This document shows positions 9,421 through 17,915 of a stretch of DNA of 64,000 bases, in pieces. Within the stretch, counting starts at the first letter, position 1. Each line of letters starts with the position of its first letter. The DNA is from Paenibacillus taichungensis. Lineage in GTDB: Bacteria > Bacillota > Bacilli > Paenibacillales > Paenibacillaceae. Where the stretch lies: assembly GCF_013359905.1 (NCBI RefSeq), contig NZ_JABMCC010000094.1, positions 62,001 to 126,000 of the forward strand, in the 5' to 3' direction. The translations under genes and the position numbers were made by a program. The notes under the pieces are model-generated. The model had not been told where the DNA came from and ran no database searches. It saw only the letters and a program-made list of their open reading frames with translations.

Positions 9421-10712
9421 ACGGTAACTCCTCCTTTTAATTTCTCAATCGCATGGATGAAGACGTCGGGCTTGCCGAACCCGCCTGCTTTGGTGATCAC
9501 GTGCAGATCCTCAATTCCAATAAATTTCGATATCGGTACACCAATTTCAAGCTCATCAAGCAGCTCAAAACCGCTGATATTCCACTTCATACAGATTTGC
9601 TTAGCTGTATCTCCGCCCGTCATGGATACACCTTTGAAGTACCCATTCTCCAGCAGCGTGGCACAGATTTCACCTATGGCCCGTACAATTTCATTGCTGA
9701 CCTCGGTGTGATTAAGTCCTCTGACTTCACCCGTAGCACGGGCTAGTTCAATATCTACCTGTTCGGCGGTCGAATAGAGGACAACGTCATTGCCTTCTAC
9801 GGCTTTGGCCATCACTTCCTCATACACACGATCGATTTCTTGCTCACGATCTGCCGATCCCGATACGGCTTTGAACGAGTGGAACGGGATGGATGATACG
9901 TTGGTTTTCTGTAGCAACTGCTTGAGCTGCTCACGAGAGTTTTTGTTCACACTCCCTACAACAGTGAGGATCGGACCTGGATTTGCCGGAATGTTTAATT
10001 CCGCAGACTTGGCTCCCAAACCGTAATGAGTGGGAAGGTAGTTCGCGATCCCTGCTGAGCCTGCCCAGGCAAATGAATAATCCAGCTCACTGGTGATACT
10101 CAGAACCTGCTCCAAGTGCACCTCATCCGTCGAGTCGACGAGAATATAAGGAACGCCGTTTGCCTTAAAGGTTTCCAGCTGCGTCTTCACATGATCTGCA
10201 CCCGATTCAAGATCACTCACCGTAATCTCGCCAACTTCATACTTGGTCTGGAGCTTGAGCAAATCCGGAAGATATGAAAGAGTCACAGGTGTCTTCGGAT
10301 CATTCGCAATCTCGGTATCGGCCAGTGGAACCCCGTTCAGATAATGTGTGCCATTAAGAATGGTGCGGTTGTTCTTGGGATAGCCCGGGGCAATCATCAT
10401 GAAGTCCGGTTTGACCACATCGTACAAAGCGTCGATCTCGATCCCGATGTTTCCGCGCATGGTTGAATCCATTTTTTTGAAAATGGTGCCAAATCCGTTC
10501 CTTAACAGCAGTTCTGCTGCTCGACTAACCCGCTGATACGCATCCTCCGGTGTGATGGAACGGCTATCGGTATCAAACACGACCGCATCGTAATTACGAA
10601 TGTTATCTTCGTCCATGTTGAATAGTACGCTTGTCTTTAATCCATGACGGGCAAGCTGCACCCCGCTGTCATTGGCGCCGGTCAAATCATCTGCAATAAT
10701 GGCTAATTTCAT
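9417..10712 (-). CDS. Four-carbon acid sugar kinase, DUF1537 family
   Basis: A 431-residue kinase that begins MKLAIIADDLTGANDSGVQLA, the standard opening of DUF1537 kinases. The C-terminal nucleotide-binding part includes GVSMTGGDTAKQIC and KAGGFGKPD. Known members (DtnK, OtnK and relatives) phosphorylate D-threonate, D-erythronate or related C4 acids at O4. AAGGAGGG precedes the ATG. It overlaps the dehydrogenase start by four bases and follows the permease gene, giving an import, phosphorylation, oxidation pathway. I infer a threonate or erythronate kinase without choosing between them. Confidence 0.88.
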   Translation of the reverse strand: MKLAIIADDLTGANDSGVQLARHGLKTSVLFNMDEDNIRNYDAVVFDTDSRSITPEDAYQRVSRAAELLLRNGFGTIFKKMDSTMRGNIGIEIDALYDVVKPDFMMIAPGYPKNNRTILNGTHYLNGVPLADTEIANDPKTPVTLSYLPDLLKLQTKYEVGEITVSDLESGADHVKTQLETFKANGVPYILVDSTDEVHLEQVLSITSELDYSFAWAGSAGIANYLPTHYGLGAKSAELNIPANPGPILTVVGSVNKNSREQLKQLLQKTNVSSIPFHSFKAVSGSADREQEIDRVYEEVMAKAVEGNDVVLYSTAEQVDIELARATGEVRGLNHTEVSNEIVRAIGEICATLLENGYFKGVSMTGGDTAKQICMKWNISGFELLDELEIGVPISKFIGIEDLHVITKAGGFGKPDVFIHAIEKLKGGVTV

Positions 10713-10774
10713 GCAGTCATCCCTCCTTGAAAATCCAAATTAAATATAAGTCCGGTCAGCTAAATTCAATGCAT

Positions 10775-11761
10775 TTATGTGGATGGTCTTTGATTGTATT
10801 TCTCGACACCGCCTGATTTCTCCAGCCTTTTGGAAAGGAATCCGATGAAGATCGGCAGTAGAATGGCAGTCGTCACAACACTTGCAGCAATTTGTACTGT
10901 AGCAATCTCGGCAATAGGGGCAAAAGAAGCATTTGCCGCCACGATGGCAGCAGGTGTACCTACAGCGTTACCGGCTGTGGAACCTTCCGAAGCTCCGACA
11001 ATGGGATTCCAGCCAATGGCTTTGAAGAGCAGGTAACCGACGCCGCCAGTAATCAATACAGTAATTACACCCAGCATAATGCCGCTAAGTCCGCCTTGAA
11101 TGATGGACGAGAAGTTGATTCCCATACCCAGTGAAAAGGCGAAGAATGGAACGAGCTTGTCGCTGCCTTTGTGCAGCCATTCAGCAAGGTTGCGATCCAG
11201 GTTACCGATAACAACACCGACGATCAGTGGAAGCAGTACGGCTACAAAAGCCATCGGGGAGAACATGCCGTTGGCGAAGCCCATCGCACCGAAAATAGAG
11301 AGTGCAACCATGGTGAGGAACGGTCCATCGCTGAGTGCGAGGAATGGATAAGCAGCCTTGTCATCCTCTTTGCCGTATTGTCCGGCCAGCGCGATGTACA
11401 ATCCACCATTGGAATTCGTCATTGCAGCGATAATAGCAAGCGGTGCCAAACCAAGGAATAAACCATTGGAATCCGCAAAATAGATGGCGATCAAACCTAA
11501 TATTGCACCAACTGCCCACTTGAACACAAGCAATGTAACGCCTTTACCAACCGAAGAACCGGCTGTCTTGAACGTAATTTGTGTACCAGCAATCAACAGG
11601 AACAGGGCGATCAATGTACTTGAGCTATTCACGAACAGGGCTTCTGTGAAACCCCCGATTCGCAAAGCATTCGGAAAGAATGTGTTAATGGTTGCACCGA
11701 GCAACAGGGGAACAACCATCATACCGCCAGGAATACGATCTAATGTTGCTTTAATGTTCAT
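10775..11761 (-). CDS. 2-keto-3-deoxygluconate permease (KdgT) family transporter
   Basis: A 328-residue membrane protein with about ten hydrophobic segments. It starts MNIKATLDRIPGGMMVVPLL and contains AMTNSNGGLYIALAGQYG, both typical of the KdgT family of proton symporters for acid sugars. The ribosome-binding site is AAGGAG. It is the first structural gene of the acid-sugar operon, so its likely cargo here is the C4 acid used by the kinase rather than 2-keto-3-deoxygluconate. The 62-base gap to the kinase and same orientation support one transcript. Confidence 0.88.
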   Translation of the reverse strand: MNIKATLDRIPGGMMVVPLLLGATINTFFPNALRIGGFTEALFVNSSSTLIALFLLIAGTQITFKTAGSSVGKGVTLLVFKWAVGAILGLIAIYFADSNGLFLGLAPLAIIAAMTNSNGGLYIALAGQYGKEDDKAAYPFLALSDGPFLTMVALSIFGAMGFANGMFSPMAFVAVLLPLIVGVVIGNLDRNLAEWLHKGSDKLVPFFAFSLGMGINFSSIIQGGLSGIMLGVITVLITGGVGYLLFKAIGWNPIVGASEGSTAGNAVGTPAAIVAANASFAPIAEIATVQIAASVVTTAILLPIFIGFLSKRLEKSGGVEKYNQRPST

Positions 11762-11812
11762 AGTAGTGGCTCCTTATGAAGTAATCGTTTTTATAAAGCG
11801 TTTGCAGGGACT

Positions 11813-11882
11813 ATGTTATCCCATATTGTTTATTTTAGCAACACTTAATTATTGTAAATTTCAAGAAATAGTTATAAGTGTT
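11813..11882 (-). promoter_or_regulatory. Promoter and candidate operator of the acid-sugar operon
   Basis: On the minus strand, TTGCTA (11836-11841) and TAACAT (11813-11818) are 17 bases apart, a good sigma-A promoter for the permease gene. Just upstream lies an inverted repeat, AACACTTA at 11840-11847 and TAAGTGTT at 11875-11882, centres 35 bases apart. Its place at and above the -35 fits an activator site for the adjacent PrpR-like regulator. No -24/-12 sigma-54 motif is seen. Confidence 0.55.
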
Positions 11883-11913
11883 TAAATATGCAACACATAT
11901 AATCGTAAAAAAA

Positions 11914-11946
11914 GCGTAAACCTAAAGTTACTCTTTAAGTTTACGC
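11914..11946 (-). terminator. Intrinsic terminator overlapping the regulator stop codon
   Basis: A 14-base stem (11914-11927 with 11933-11946, one G-U pair) is followed on the minus strand by seven T. The upstream arm contains the last codons of the regulator gene, so that gene ends as its own unit. Confidence 0.85.
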
Positions 11947-13610
11947 CATAACGTGGCACGGTTAATCCCTAAGCGTTCGGCCGCCTTGGATTGATTATTG
12001 TTTTCCTCATGTAGAACGAGTTGAATAATCTCTTTTTCGATTTCTTTCAGCGTACCACTGAGTTTCATCGTATTGGATGAGGGTTGTTCACCGAGCAGAT
12101 GTGATAAGGTCTCAGCTGAGATCACGTAGTCCTGTTCGTTCAATGCAGCCTGTTTGATAAGATGCCTCAACTGGTTCACTGTCATATACGGAACTTGATT
12201 TCTAATTAGCTGCAACGCATCCTCTTTCATCTTCACCGCAACCGTTCCATACTTCTGGTAGTAATCACTGAGGAAATGCTGGATTAGTGGCGCAAGATCC
12301 TCCTGCCTGTCTACAAGGCTCGGCATAATGATCGTATTCAGCTCGACATCCAGCGTTCTGTTTGGATTCAATCCCTTTTCCCCCAGGATGAATACCCCGA
12401 TCTGCCTCTGTAGACAGGTCTGAATGAATGAGATCAATTCCTCATCCTTCGAGCCATCTTCCAAATGATTAATTTCCACGTTGCGAACTTTGGAGAGGGG
12501 AATTTTGTGCAAATGGCCTGGAGGAACCTGAGCAAGCTCGATTTGGAGCATCAGCCCACCGCTGGAGTACATCTGATGAATATGTTTTACCAGAAAAGAC
12601 TTGCCCGAATCCGCTTCACCTAGTAGATAAATGGGTTCATGGTTCTCGTAAACCGCCCGGATATTTTTCAATACGGCCTGCATGGCAGGGGATTCGGCAA
12701 CGATCGGCTCCATGGATATATCGGTATATGCCGTTATGCCGAATTGTGCAAAAGCATAGGGCTGTCCTTTTTCAAGGGAGTATACTTTATAGGTTTTGTT
12801 ATTTAACGTTGTTTCATAGGCCGTTACCGTAAGTTGGTAATCATCCACGATGAACACATTCTGAACTTGGGATTGATGGAAATCCAGGTTGGTATTGGTG
12901 AGATAAATGTGATTATCAGTGAGTGGATTCTGCTCAAAATCGGTCAAATTCTCAAATACAACCTCGCTCTGCTCGTTTAAAACAAGAAGATTAGGATGCT
13001 CTTGGGTAACCAGATTGTTCAGTATGACGGATATCGCGTGATTTTTACTTAAGTACCGATATACCAACTGTGCATCTTCAAGCGCTCTGAGGATGGATTC
13101 CTTGCCAGACTGGATCAGCAATCCTTCCATTCCATAGGTTTTGGCTGTATTCACGGTGATAACATCGCCAACAATCTGACGGTACCCTGACGCTTTCAGC
13201 TCCAGTAACAGCCGTGCCACATCCTCGGAACTGCGTATAGTATACACCTTTAAAGGCAGTTCCATTAGATCGATAATCGACTGTGCCCCTGAAGTAATGT
13301 TGGCAAAGCCAACGATAGCGGTTTGGCCGTTGAACTGGCTTGCGAGCGTTAGCGAACGAATCATGTCATATCCGGACAGCTGCACATCAATGACGGGAAT
13401 GGTTACGGCTTCCTTGATTAGTTGGGCAGTACCGCCGCGGCTAATCATAATCTCCGCTCCGTTTCGTTCAGCCTGTGCCGCCAATTCGGCGCCTTTCATC
13501 AGGTCGCCCACCTCATATTGAATGGCCAACTGGGGGAATAGCGGAATACATTCTTCTATAATAGTAGTCATGGATTCGTAAGGGGCGATAATATGAACTC
13601 GTGTACGCAT
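11928..13610 (-). CDS. PrpR-like transcriptional regulator with degenerate AAA+ domain
   Basis: A 560-residue regulator. Residues 1 to about 170 form a PrpR_N sensor (MRTRVHIIAPYESM, then ISRGGTAQLIKEA and VGDVITVNTAK). A PAS-like region follows. Then comes a reduced AAA+ domain with a Walker A-like GEADSGKS, and a Fis-type helix-turn-helix at the C-terminus (SKAAERLGINRATLWRKLK). The GAFTGA loop that contacts sigma-54 and a clear Walker B are absent. It lies directly upstream of the acid-sugar operon, which it likely controls. ATG 13610 with CAGGA upstream is preferred; an ATG at 13637 is also possible and would add nine residues. Confidence 0.82.
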   Translation of the reverse strand: MRTRVHIIAPYESMTTIIEECIPLFPQLAIQYEVGDLMKGAELAAQAERNGAEIMISRGGTAQLIKEAVTIPVIDVQLSGYDMIRSLTLASQFNGQTAIVGFANITSGAQSIIDLMELPLKVYTIRSSEDVARLLLELKASGYRQIVGDVITVNTAKTYGMEGLLIQSGKESILRALEDAQLVYRYLSKNHAISVILNNLVTQEHPNLLVLNEQSEVVFENLTDFEQNPLTDNHIYLTNTNLDFHQSQVQNVFIVDDYQLTVTAYETTLNNKTYKVYSLEKGQPYAFAQFGITAYTDISMEPIVAESPAMQAVLKNIRAVYENHEPIYLLGEADSGKSFLVKHIHQMYSSGGLMLQIELAQVPPGHLHKIPLSKVRNVEINHLEDGSKDEELISFIQTCLQRQIGVFILGEKGLNPNRTLDVELNTIIMPSLVDRQEDLAPLIQHFLSDYYQKYGTVAVKMKEDALQLIRNQVPYMTVNQLRHLIKQAALNEQDYVISAETLSHLLGEQPSSNTMKLSGTLKEIEKEIIQLVLHEENNNQSKAAERLGINRATLWRKLKE

Positions 13611-13756
13611 AATTTTCCTGCCTTTTATAAAAATCATTCATAGTTCCTGCTGGTACATCAGACCAGAGGGCTTTCCTTATTATAGCCAACTTGCAGAGGA
13701 ATGGCATCCCTGCGCCAGCGGAGTTAGTAAAGCAACCCAACAAAGCGCGAGAAAAT

Positions 13757-13791
13757 ATTTATTTGCTTTGCGCAAACAAATAAATTATGAT
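13757..13791 (+). promoter_or_regulatory. Promoter with overlapping palindromic operator of the MarR gene
   Basis: Arms ATTTATTTG (13757-13765) and CAAATAAAT (13777-13785) flank the palindrome TTTGCGCAAA. Over them lie a -35 TTGCTT (13763-13768) and, after 17 bases, a -10 TATGAT (13786-13791). The overlap of operator with the -35 and spacer suggests autorepression by the MarR protein. Confidence 0.65.
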
Positions 13792-13811
13792 CAGATTGGA
13801 GGTGATCATTT

Positions 13812-14279
13812 TTGGCAAGTAATCGAGATGAGCTGGAGAAGTTGGCTTACGGTACGTTAAGAATAGTTAAAGAATTTACGCATGCACAAAATCTTCGGTC
13901 AGATCTGGACCGTCTAACGTTTGAGATTCTATTGTTTGTCAAGGAACAAGGAGCTGTGAGGATCACCGATATTGCCAGCAAACTAGATTTGAATCCCTCA
14001 TCAATCACCCGGAGAATTCAGGGATTGAAACTGTCTGGTCATATCGTTGCGGTCTCAGATCCGAATGATTTACGGTCCAGTTTGGTTACCTTATCTCCAT
14101 TGGGAGAAGAGGTATTATCTGATTTCCTGAAAGTGAGTATTGATGGTTTGGCACATATCTTGCGCGATTGGAACGACAGTGAGGTTCAGATGTTTGCCGA
14201 ACAATTATTAAACTATGCGGATTCCATGCGTACATGGCGCCTGGCTAAAGGAGCGGACTCAAATGTCGGCCAAAAATGA
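13812..14279 (+). CDS. MarR-family transcriptional regulator
   Basis: A 155-residue winged-helix protein. The TTG start follows a near-perfect GGAGGTGAT site by 7 bases. The DNA-binding part is about residues 35-105: ITDIASKLDLNPSSITRRI as the helix-turn-helix, then VSDPNDLRSSLVTLSPLGE as the wing, with flanking helices for dimerisation. The downstream methyltransferase start overlaps its end by 17 bases, so the two are co-transcribed and a shared role (response to a toxic compound that is methylated) is a reasonable inference. The ligand is unknown. Confidence 0.88.
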   Translation: MASNRDELEKLAYGTLRIVKEFTHAQNLRSDLDRLTFEILLFVKEQGAVRITDIASKLDLNPSSITRRIQGLKLSGHIVAVSDPNDLRSSLVTLSPLGEEVLSDFLKVSIDGLAHILRDWNDSEVQMFAEQLLNYADSMRTWRLAKGADSNVGQK

Positions 14280-15117
14280 AAACCCTGACCAAAGTAAGCA
14301 ATATGCTAATTCGGGTAAATTCAACGCGAGAATTCATTTGCATAAAACATACAGCACGAATCCATATCCCTGGCCTCTTTGGGTCTTTGATCAATTTCCA
14401 AAGAAGGATTATCTCAGGGTTTTAGAGTTGGGTGGTGGAAACGGATTATTGTGGATGGCCAATGCCGAGCGCATTCCTGATCATTGGGATATAACCATTA
14501 CAGACAAATCGTCGGGGATGCTTCAGGACGCCCAGCGCAATCTTGCTCATCTTGGGGAACGTGCCCAATGGAGTGTCATGGATGCAGAGAAAATTCATTA
14601 TCCCGATGAAAGCTTTGATATTGTAATTGCGAATCATATGTTATATCATCTTGGGAATTTGGAGAGGGCATTGTCCGAAATCGGGAGAGTGCTTAAGAAG
14701 AGCGGGACCTTTTATGCAAGTACCATCGGTTCACGAAATATGGCCGAGATGAAAGAGTTGGTAAAAGAATTTAATCCTGATAGCCAATATGACCGTGTTC
14801 TTGGCATGATTGAGTCGAAATTTTCCATGGAGAACGGAAAGCAACAACTTGAACATGCCTTTACTGATGTGCAATTACATGTGTATGAAGACTCGCTTTC
14901 CATAACAGACTCAGACGCAATAGTCGAATATGTATTATCCATGAACGGGTTGGAAGGAAATGAACAAGTCATGAGTCTTCAGGAAGCGCAAGCGTTTAAA
15001 GTCTTTTTGGATGGGAAAATGAAAGAATCAGATGGGAAGATACACATTAGCAAGGCTTCTGGAATGTTCTCTTGTACAAATGCCAGAATTGTTCATTCTT
15101 CAACTAATCCATCCTAA
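14263..15117 (+). CDS. Class I SAM-dependent methyltransferase
   Basis: A 284-residue cytoplasmic enzyme. SAM-binding motif I is VLELGGGNG at residues 53-61. An acidic motif II ITDKSSGML, then MDAEKIHYPDESFDIVIANH, matches the Methyltransf_11 fold, followed by ALSEIGRVLKKSGTFYAS. ATG 14263 is chosen because it opens the family start and has GGAG upstream; the frame from 14215 only extends into the MarR gene. Its substrate cannot be assigned. Confidence 0.85.
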   Translation: MSAKNENPDQSKQYANSGKFNARIHLHKTYSTNPYPWPLWVFDQFPKKDYLRVLELGGGNGLLWMANAERIPDHWDITITDKSSGMLQDAQRNLAHLGERAQWSVMDAEKIHYPDESFDIVIANHMLYHLGNLERALSEIGRVLKKSGTFYASTIGSRNMAEMKELVKEFNPDSQYDRVLGMIESKFSMENGKQQLEHAFTDVQLHVYEDSLSITDSDAIVEYVLSMNGLEGNEQVMSLQEAQAFKVFLDGKMKESDGKIHISKASGMFSCTNARIVHSSTNPS

Positions 15118-15140
15118 TTTATGAATTGAGTTCTAAAGAC

Positions 15141-15178
15141 GGCGTTCTCCGAAAAGCGGGGGGCGCCATTATTGTATT
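15141..15178 (+). terminator. Probable intrinsic terminator
   Basis: GGCG at 15141 pairs with CGCC ending at 15167 in an 11-base stem with several G-U pairs, followed by an interrupted T-rich tract. It ends the MarR-methyltransferase unit. The T-run is weak. Confidence 0.4.
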
Positions 15179-15194
15179 TTGGGAATAAGGGAAA

Positions 15195-15221
15195 TGAAAC
15201 CTTCAACCTCATATTCATGTA
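15195..15221 (+). promoter_or_regulatory. Candidate sigma-W-type promoter of the psp operon
   Basis: TGAAACCTT begins at 15195 and matches the extended -35 of sigma-W promoters. After 17 bases comes TGTA (15218-15221) where CGTA is usual. In Bacillus subtilis the homologous operon is in the sigma-W regulon, so the match has functional support despite one -10 mismatch. Confidence 0.5.
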
Positions 15222-15259
15222 TTATAGTACATATGAACTGATCGAAGGAGGAACGAATG

Positions 15260-15964
15260 ATGGGAATCTTATCGAGGTTTAGGGACGTGATGAAAGCGAA
15301 TGTGAACCATGTGCTGGCTCGGACGCAAGATCCGGAGAAGACGGTGAATGAATATATGCGGAGCTTGAGCAGTGATCTGGGTCAGGTGAAGGCAGAGACG
15401 GCTGCGGTTCTCTCGGATGAGAGCCGGGCGAAGAGGGCTTTGGACGAATGCAGTGCAGAGATTAAGAAATTACAGCGGTATGCAGAGAAATCTGCGGAGT
15501 CCGGTGATGAAGACAAGGCACGTAGTTTTCTGGAAAAGAAGGCAGAGCAGGCTGAGAAACGGAATGAATTACAAGCTGCCTATGATCGGGCTTCTGCCAA
15601 AGCCAAAATGATGAAGCATATGCACGAGAAGCTGGTTGCGGATATGGGGCAATTGGAAGCTCGGCATACGGAGCTGAAGGGCAAAATGGCTGCTGCCAAT
15701 GCGCAACAACAGGCCAATGAACGGAACGCTTCCGCTGCCAATGCGAGTGCTGCTCTAAAGGCGATGGAAGACAAGGCGAATCAGGCGCTTAACGAAGCTG
15801 AGGCTTTGGCTGAACTTCGTGCTGGGGCACAGGAAGATGATTTGGATGTACTAATTGCGCAGTTGGAGCAGCAAATGAATGCCGAAGCGGGTAATAATGC
15901 ACAGGTGACGCCGACTCCAGAGGAAGAGCTTGCAGCAATTCAGAAGAAATTGGAAGATAAATAA
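15260..15964 (+). CDS. pspA: Phage shock protein A (PspA/IM30 family)
   Basis: A 234-residue, almost entirely helical coiled-coil protein. It starts MGILSRFRDVMKANVNHVLA, the amphipathic membrane-binding helix of PspA, with the conserved DPEKTVNEYM next. PspA oligomers support the cytoplasmic membrane under stress. ATG 15260 lies 8 bases after AAGGAGG; ATG 15257 is only 5 away. It heads a four-gene operon with ydjG, ydjH and ydjI homologues, the same order as in Bacillus subtilis. Confidence 0.93.
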   Translation: MGILSRFRDVMKANVNHVLARTQDPEKTVNEYMRSLSSDLGQVKAETAAVLSDESRAKRALDECSAEIKKLQRYAEKSAESGDEDKARSFLEKKAEQAEKRNELQAAYDRASAKAKMMKHMHEKLVADMGQLEARHTELKGKMAAANAQQQANERNASAANASAALKAMEDKANQALNEAEALAELRAGAQEDDLDVLIAQLEQQMNAEAGNNAQVTPTPEEELAAIQKKLEDK

Positions 15965-16009
15965 AGATATATTAAGATAATACATTTCGTTAAACATTGA
16001 GGTGAGCAA

Positions 16010-17041
16010 ATGCCGGTAATCGAGTACAAGTGTCCCAACTGCGGCAGTGGAATGCTTTTTGATAGTGCAACTGGAGCGTTGTCCTGCCCCAGCTGCGGAC
16101 GCCAGGATAACATCGAACAGATCCCCGATCCGCTGAAGAAACAGGTGTTCACGGAGAATGAGGTCAAGGAGTATCACTGTAACAGCTGCGGCGCGGATAT
16201 TGTAACTGAGCCGGAGACAAGTGCAACGACATGCAGCTTCTGTGGAGCCGCCGTTGTTCTGAGTGATCGACTGACGGGAGATCTGGCACCGGCCATGGTC
16301 TTACCCTTTTCGATCAGTAAGGATGAGGCCAAGCAAGCGTTCAAAAAATGGTGCAGAAACGGCTTACTGACACCTAGCGGATTCATGACAGCTGACCGGG
16401 TCAAGAGCATTACCGGGATATACGTGCCCTTCTGGTTATATGAGTTACATAACAAAATCGAAGTTCATGGCCGTGGCACAAAAATTAGAACCTACACGCA
16501 GGGTGATTATCATTACACGGAAACACAGCATTTTGATATTTACCGGAGAATCCGGCTGAACTATGTGAATCTGCCCATTGATGCATCGGAGAAAATGAAA
16601 GATGAACTGATGGATAAGCTGGAGCCATTTCCGTATAACCAGTTAAAGCTTTTCAAAACCCCGTATCTCGCCGGGTATATTGCGGAAAAATATAGTTATA
16701 CGGATGAGGAGCTGTACCCACGCGCCAAGGAAAAAACGAGCTCTTATATCGATTCTTATATTGCATCAACGGTTTCAGGTTATAACAGTGTCAGTTACAC
16801 AGATAAACAGATCGATACTACGTTAAAAAATGCAGACTATGTGCTGCTCCCGGTATGGATGGTTTACTATGACTACAATCGTTCGCAGTATACCTTTGCC
16901 ATGAATGGTCAGACAGGTAAAGTGGTGGGTATACCGCCTATTAGCAAAGCTAAAGTTGCCGGATGGTTTGCAGGGATTTCAGCCGTTTCCTTGTTGTCAT
17001 TGAAACTGGTCTCCTGGATGATGGGAGGTGGATTCCTGTGA
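16010..17041 (+). CDS. ydjG: YdjG-like zinc-ribbon protein
   Basis: A 343-residue protein with two N-terminal zinc ribbons: CPNC..CPSC near residues 8-30 and CNSC..CSFC near residues 56-80. A mixed alpha/beta region follows, with repeated aromatic positions, and one hydrophobic segment near residues 318-338 probably anchors it. In Bacillus subtilis YdjG works with YdjH and YdjI at the membrane in the PspA system. It ends with a four-base overlap with the next gene. Confidence 0.85.
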   Translation: MPVIEYKCPNCGSGMLFDSATGALSCPSCGRQDNIEQIPDPLKKQVFTENEVKEYHCNSCGADIVTEPETSATTCSFCGAAVVLSDRLTGDLAPAMVLPFSISKDEAKQAFKKWCRNGLLTPSGFMTADRVKSITGIYVPFWLYELHNKIEVHGRGTKIRTYTQGDYHYTETQHFDIYRRIRLNYVNLPIDASEKMKDELMDKLEPFPYNQLKLFKTPYLAGYIAEKYSYTDEELYPRAKEKTSSYIDSYIASTVSGYNSVSYTDKQIDTTLKNADYVLLPVWMVYYDYNRSQYTFAMNGQTGKVVGIPPISKAKVAGWFAGISAVSLLSLKLVSWMMGGGFL

Positions 17042-17844
17042 GAAAAGGAAAACATTTGGCATGGATGGCAACACTCATTTTATTTGTGATTACCCTCGCT
17101 TCTCCATTGATTCCAATGTCAGTAGCATCGGCAGCAGATAGCAAAAACCTGATTTACGATGAAGCTAATCTGCTGAACGAGCAGGAGAAAAGTGAACTGA
17201 ACGCATTGGCGAATGAGTATGGGGCGGAGAGGCAGACGGATTTTGTTATTCTGACAACGAATAATACACAGAATCAGGATGTACAGCTGCTGACCGAGGA
17301 TTTCTATGATGAGCACGCTCTTGGGTATGACAAAGCGAATGGAAATGCGGTCATTCTGACGATGGACATGAATAATCGGGAAGTGTATTTGGCTGGATTC
17401 TATAAAGCTGAAGATTATCTCGACAACGGTCGGTTGCAATCAATCCGAAGCAGGATTACCTCTGAATTATCTAGTGGGGATTACAAACTCGCTTTTGAGA
17501 AATATATTAAGCTTTCCTATAAATATATGGGGTATGAACCTGGTGTGAACCCGAACAATATTTTATTTAACGGTTGGATCCAATTAGGAGTATCTGTATT
17601 AATCGGAGGCGTTGTTGTTGGGATTATGACTTACCGTTCTGGCGGACGTGTGACGGTCAACCGGGCGACCTATGAAGATTCAAGTACTTCCAGTGTAATC
17701 GATCGTCAGGATCGGTATATTCGTACTACTGTAACCAAACGCAAAATTGAGAAGAACAACAATAACGGTGGCGGAGGAGGCGGTGGGGGCGGAGGTACCA
17801 GCCGAGGCGGTCATTCGCACAGTGGTAGTAGAGGATCTTTCTAG
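17038..17844 (+). CDS. ydjH: YdjH-like TPM-domain membrane protein
   Basis: A 268-residue protein. GTG at 17038 overlaps the previous stop (GTGA) and follows GGGAGGTG by 7 bases. It has an N-terminal signal segment to about residue 35 (ending ASAAD), then a TPM domain (IYDEANLLNEQEKSELN, then DFVILTTNNT) to about residue 170, one membrane helix near 185-205, and a tail with a run of ten glycines ending GHSHSGSRGSF. TPM domains occur in membrane-repair and protease-accessory proteins. It probably forms a membrane complex with YdjG and YdjI. Confidence 0.85.
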   Translation: MRKGKHLAWMATLILFVITLASPLIPMSVASAADSKNLIYDEANLLNEQEKSELNALANEYGAERQTDFVILTTNNTQNQDVQLLTEDFYDEHALGYDKANGNAVILTMDMNNREVYLAGFYKAEDYLDNGRLQSIRSRITSELSSGDYKLAFEKYIKLSYKYMGYEPGVNPNNILFNGWIQLGVSVLIGGVVVGIMTYRSGGRVTVNRATYEDSSTSSVIDRQDRYIRTTVTKRKIEKNNNNGGGGGGGGGGTSRGGHSHSGSRGSF

Positions 17845-17915
17845 CAGGAAAAACAACAACTCAACTTATGTCATGATGATGCAATATACTTACTATAGAA
17901 GGGATGGGAACGAGT

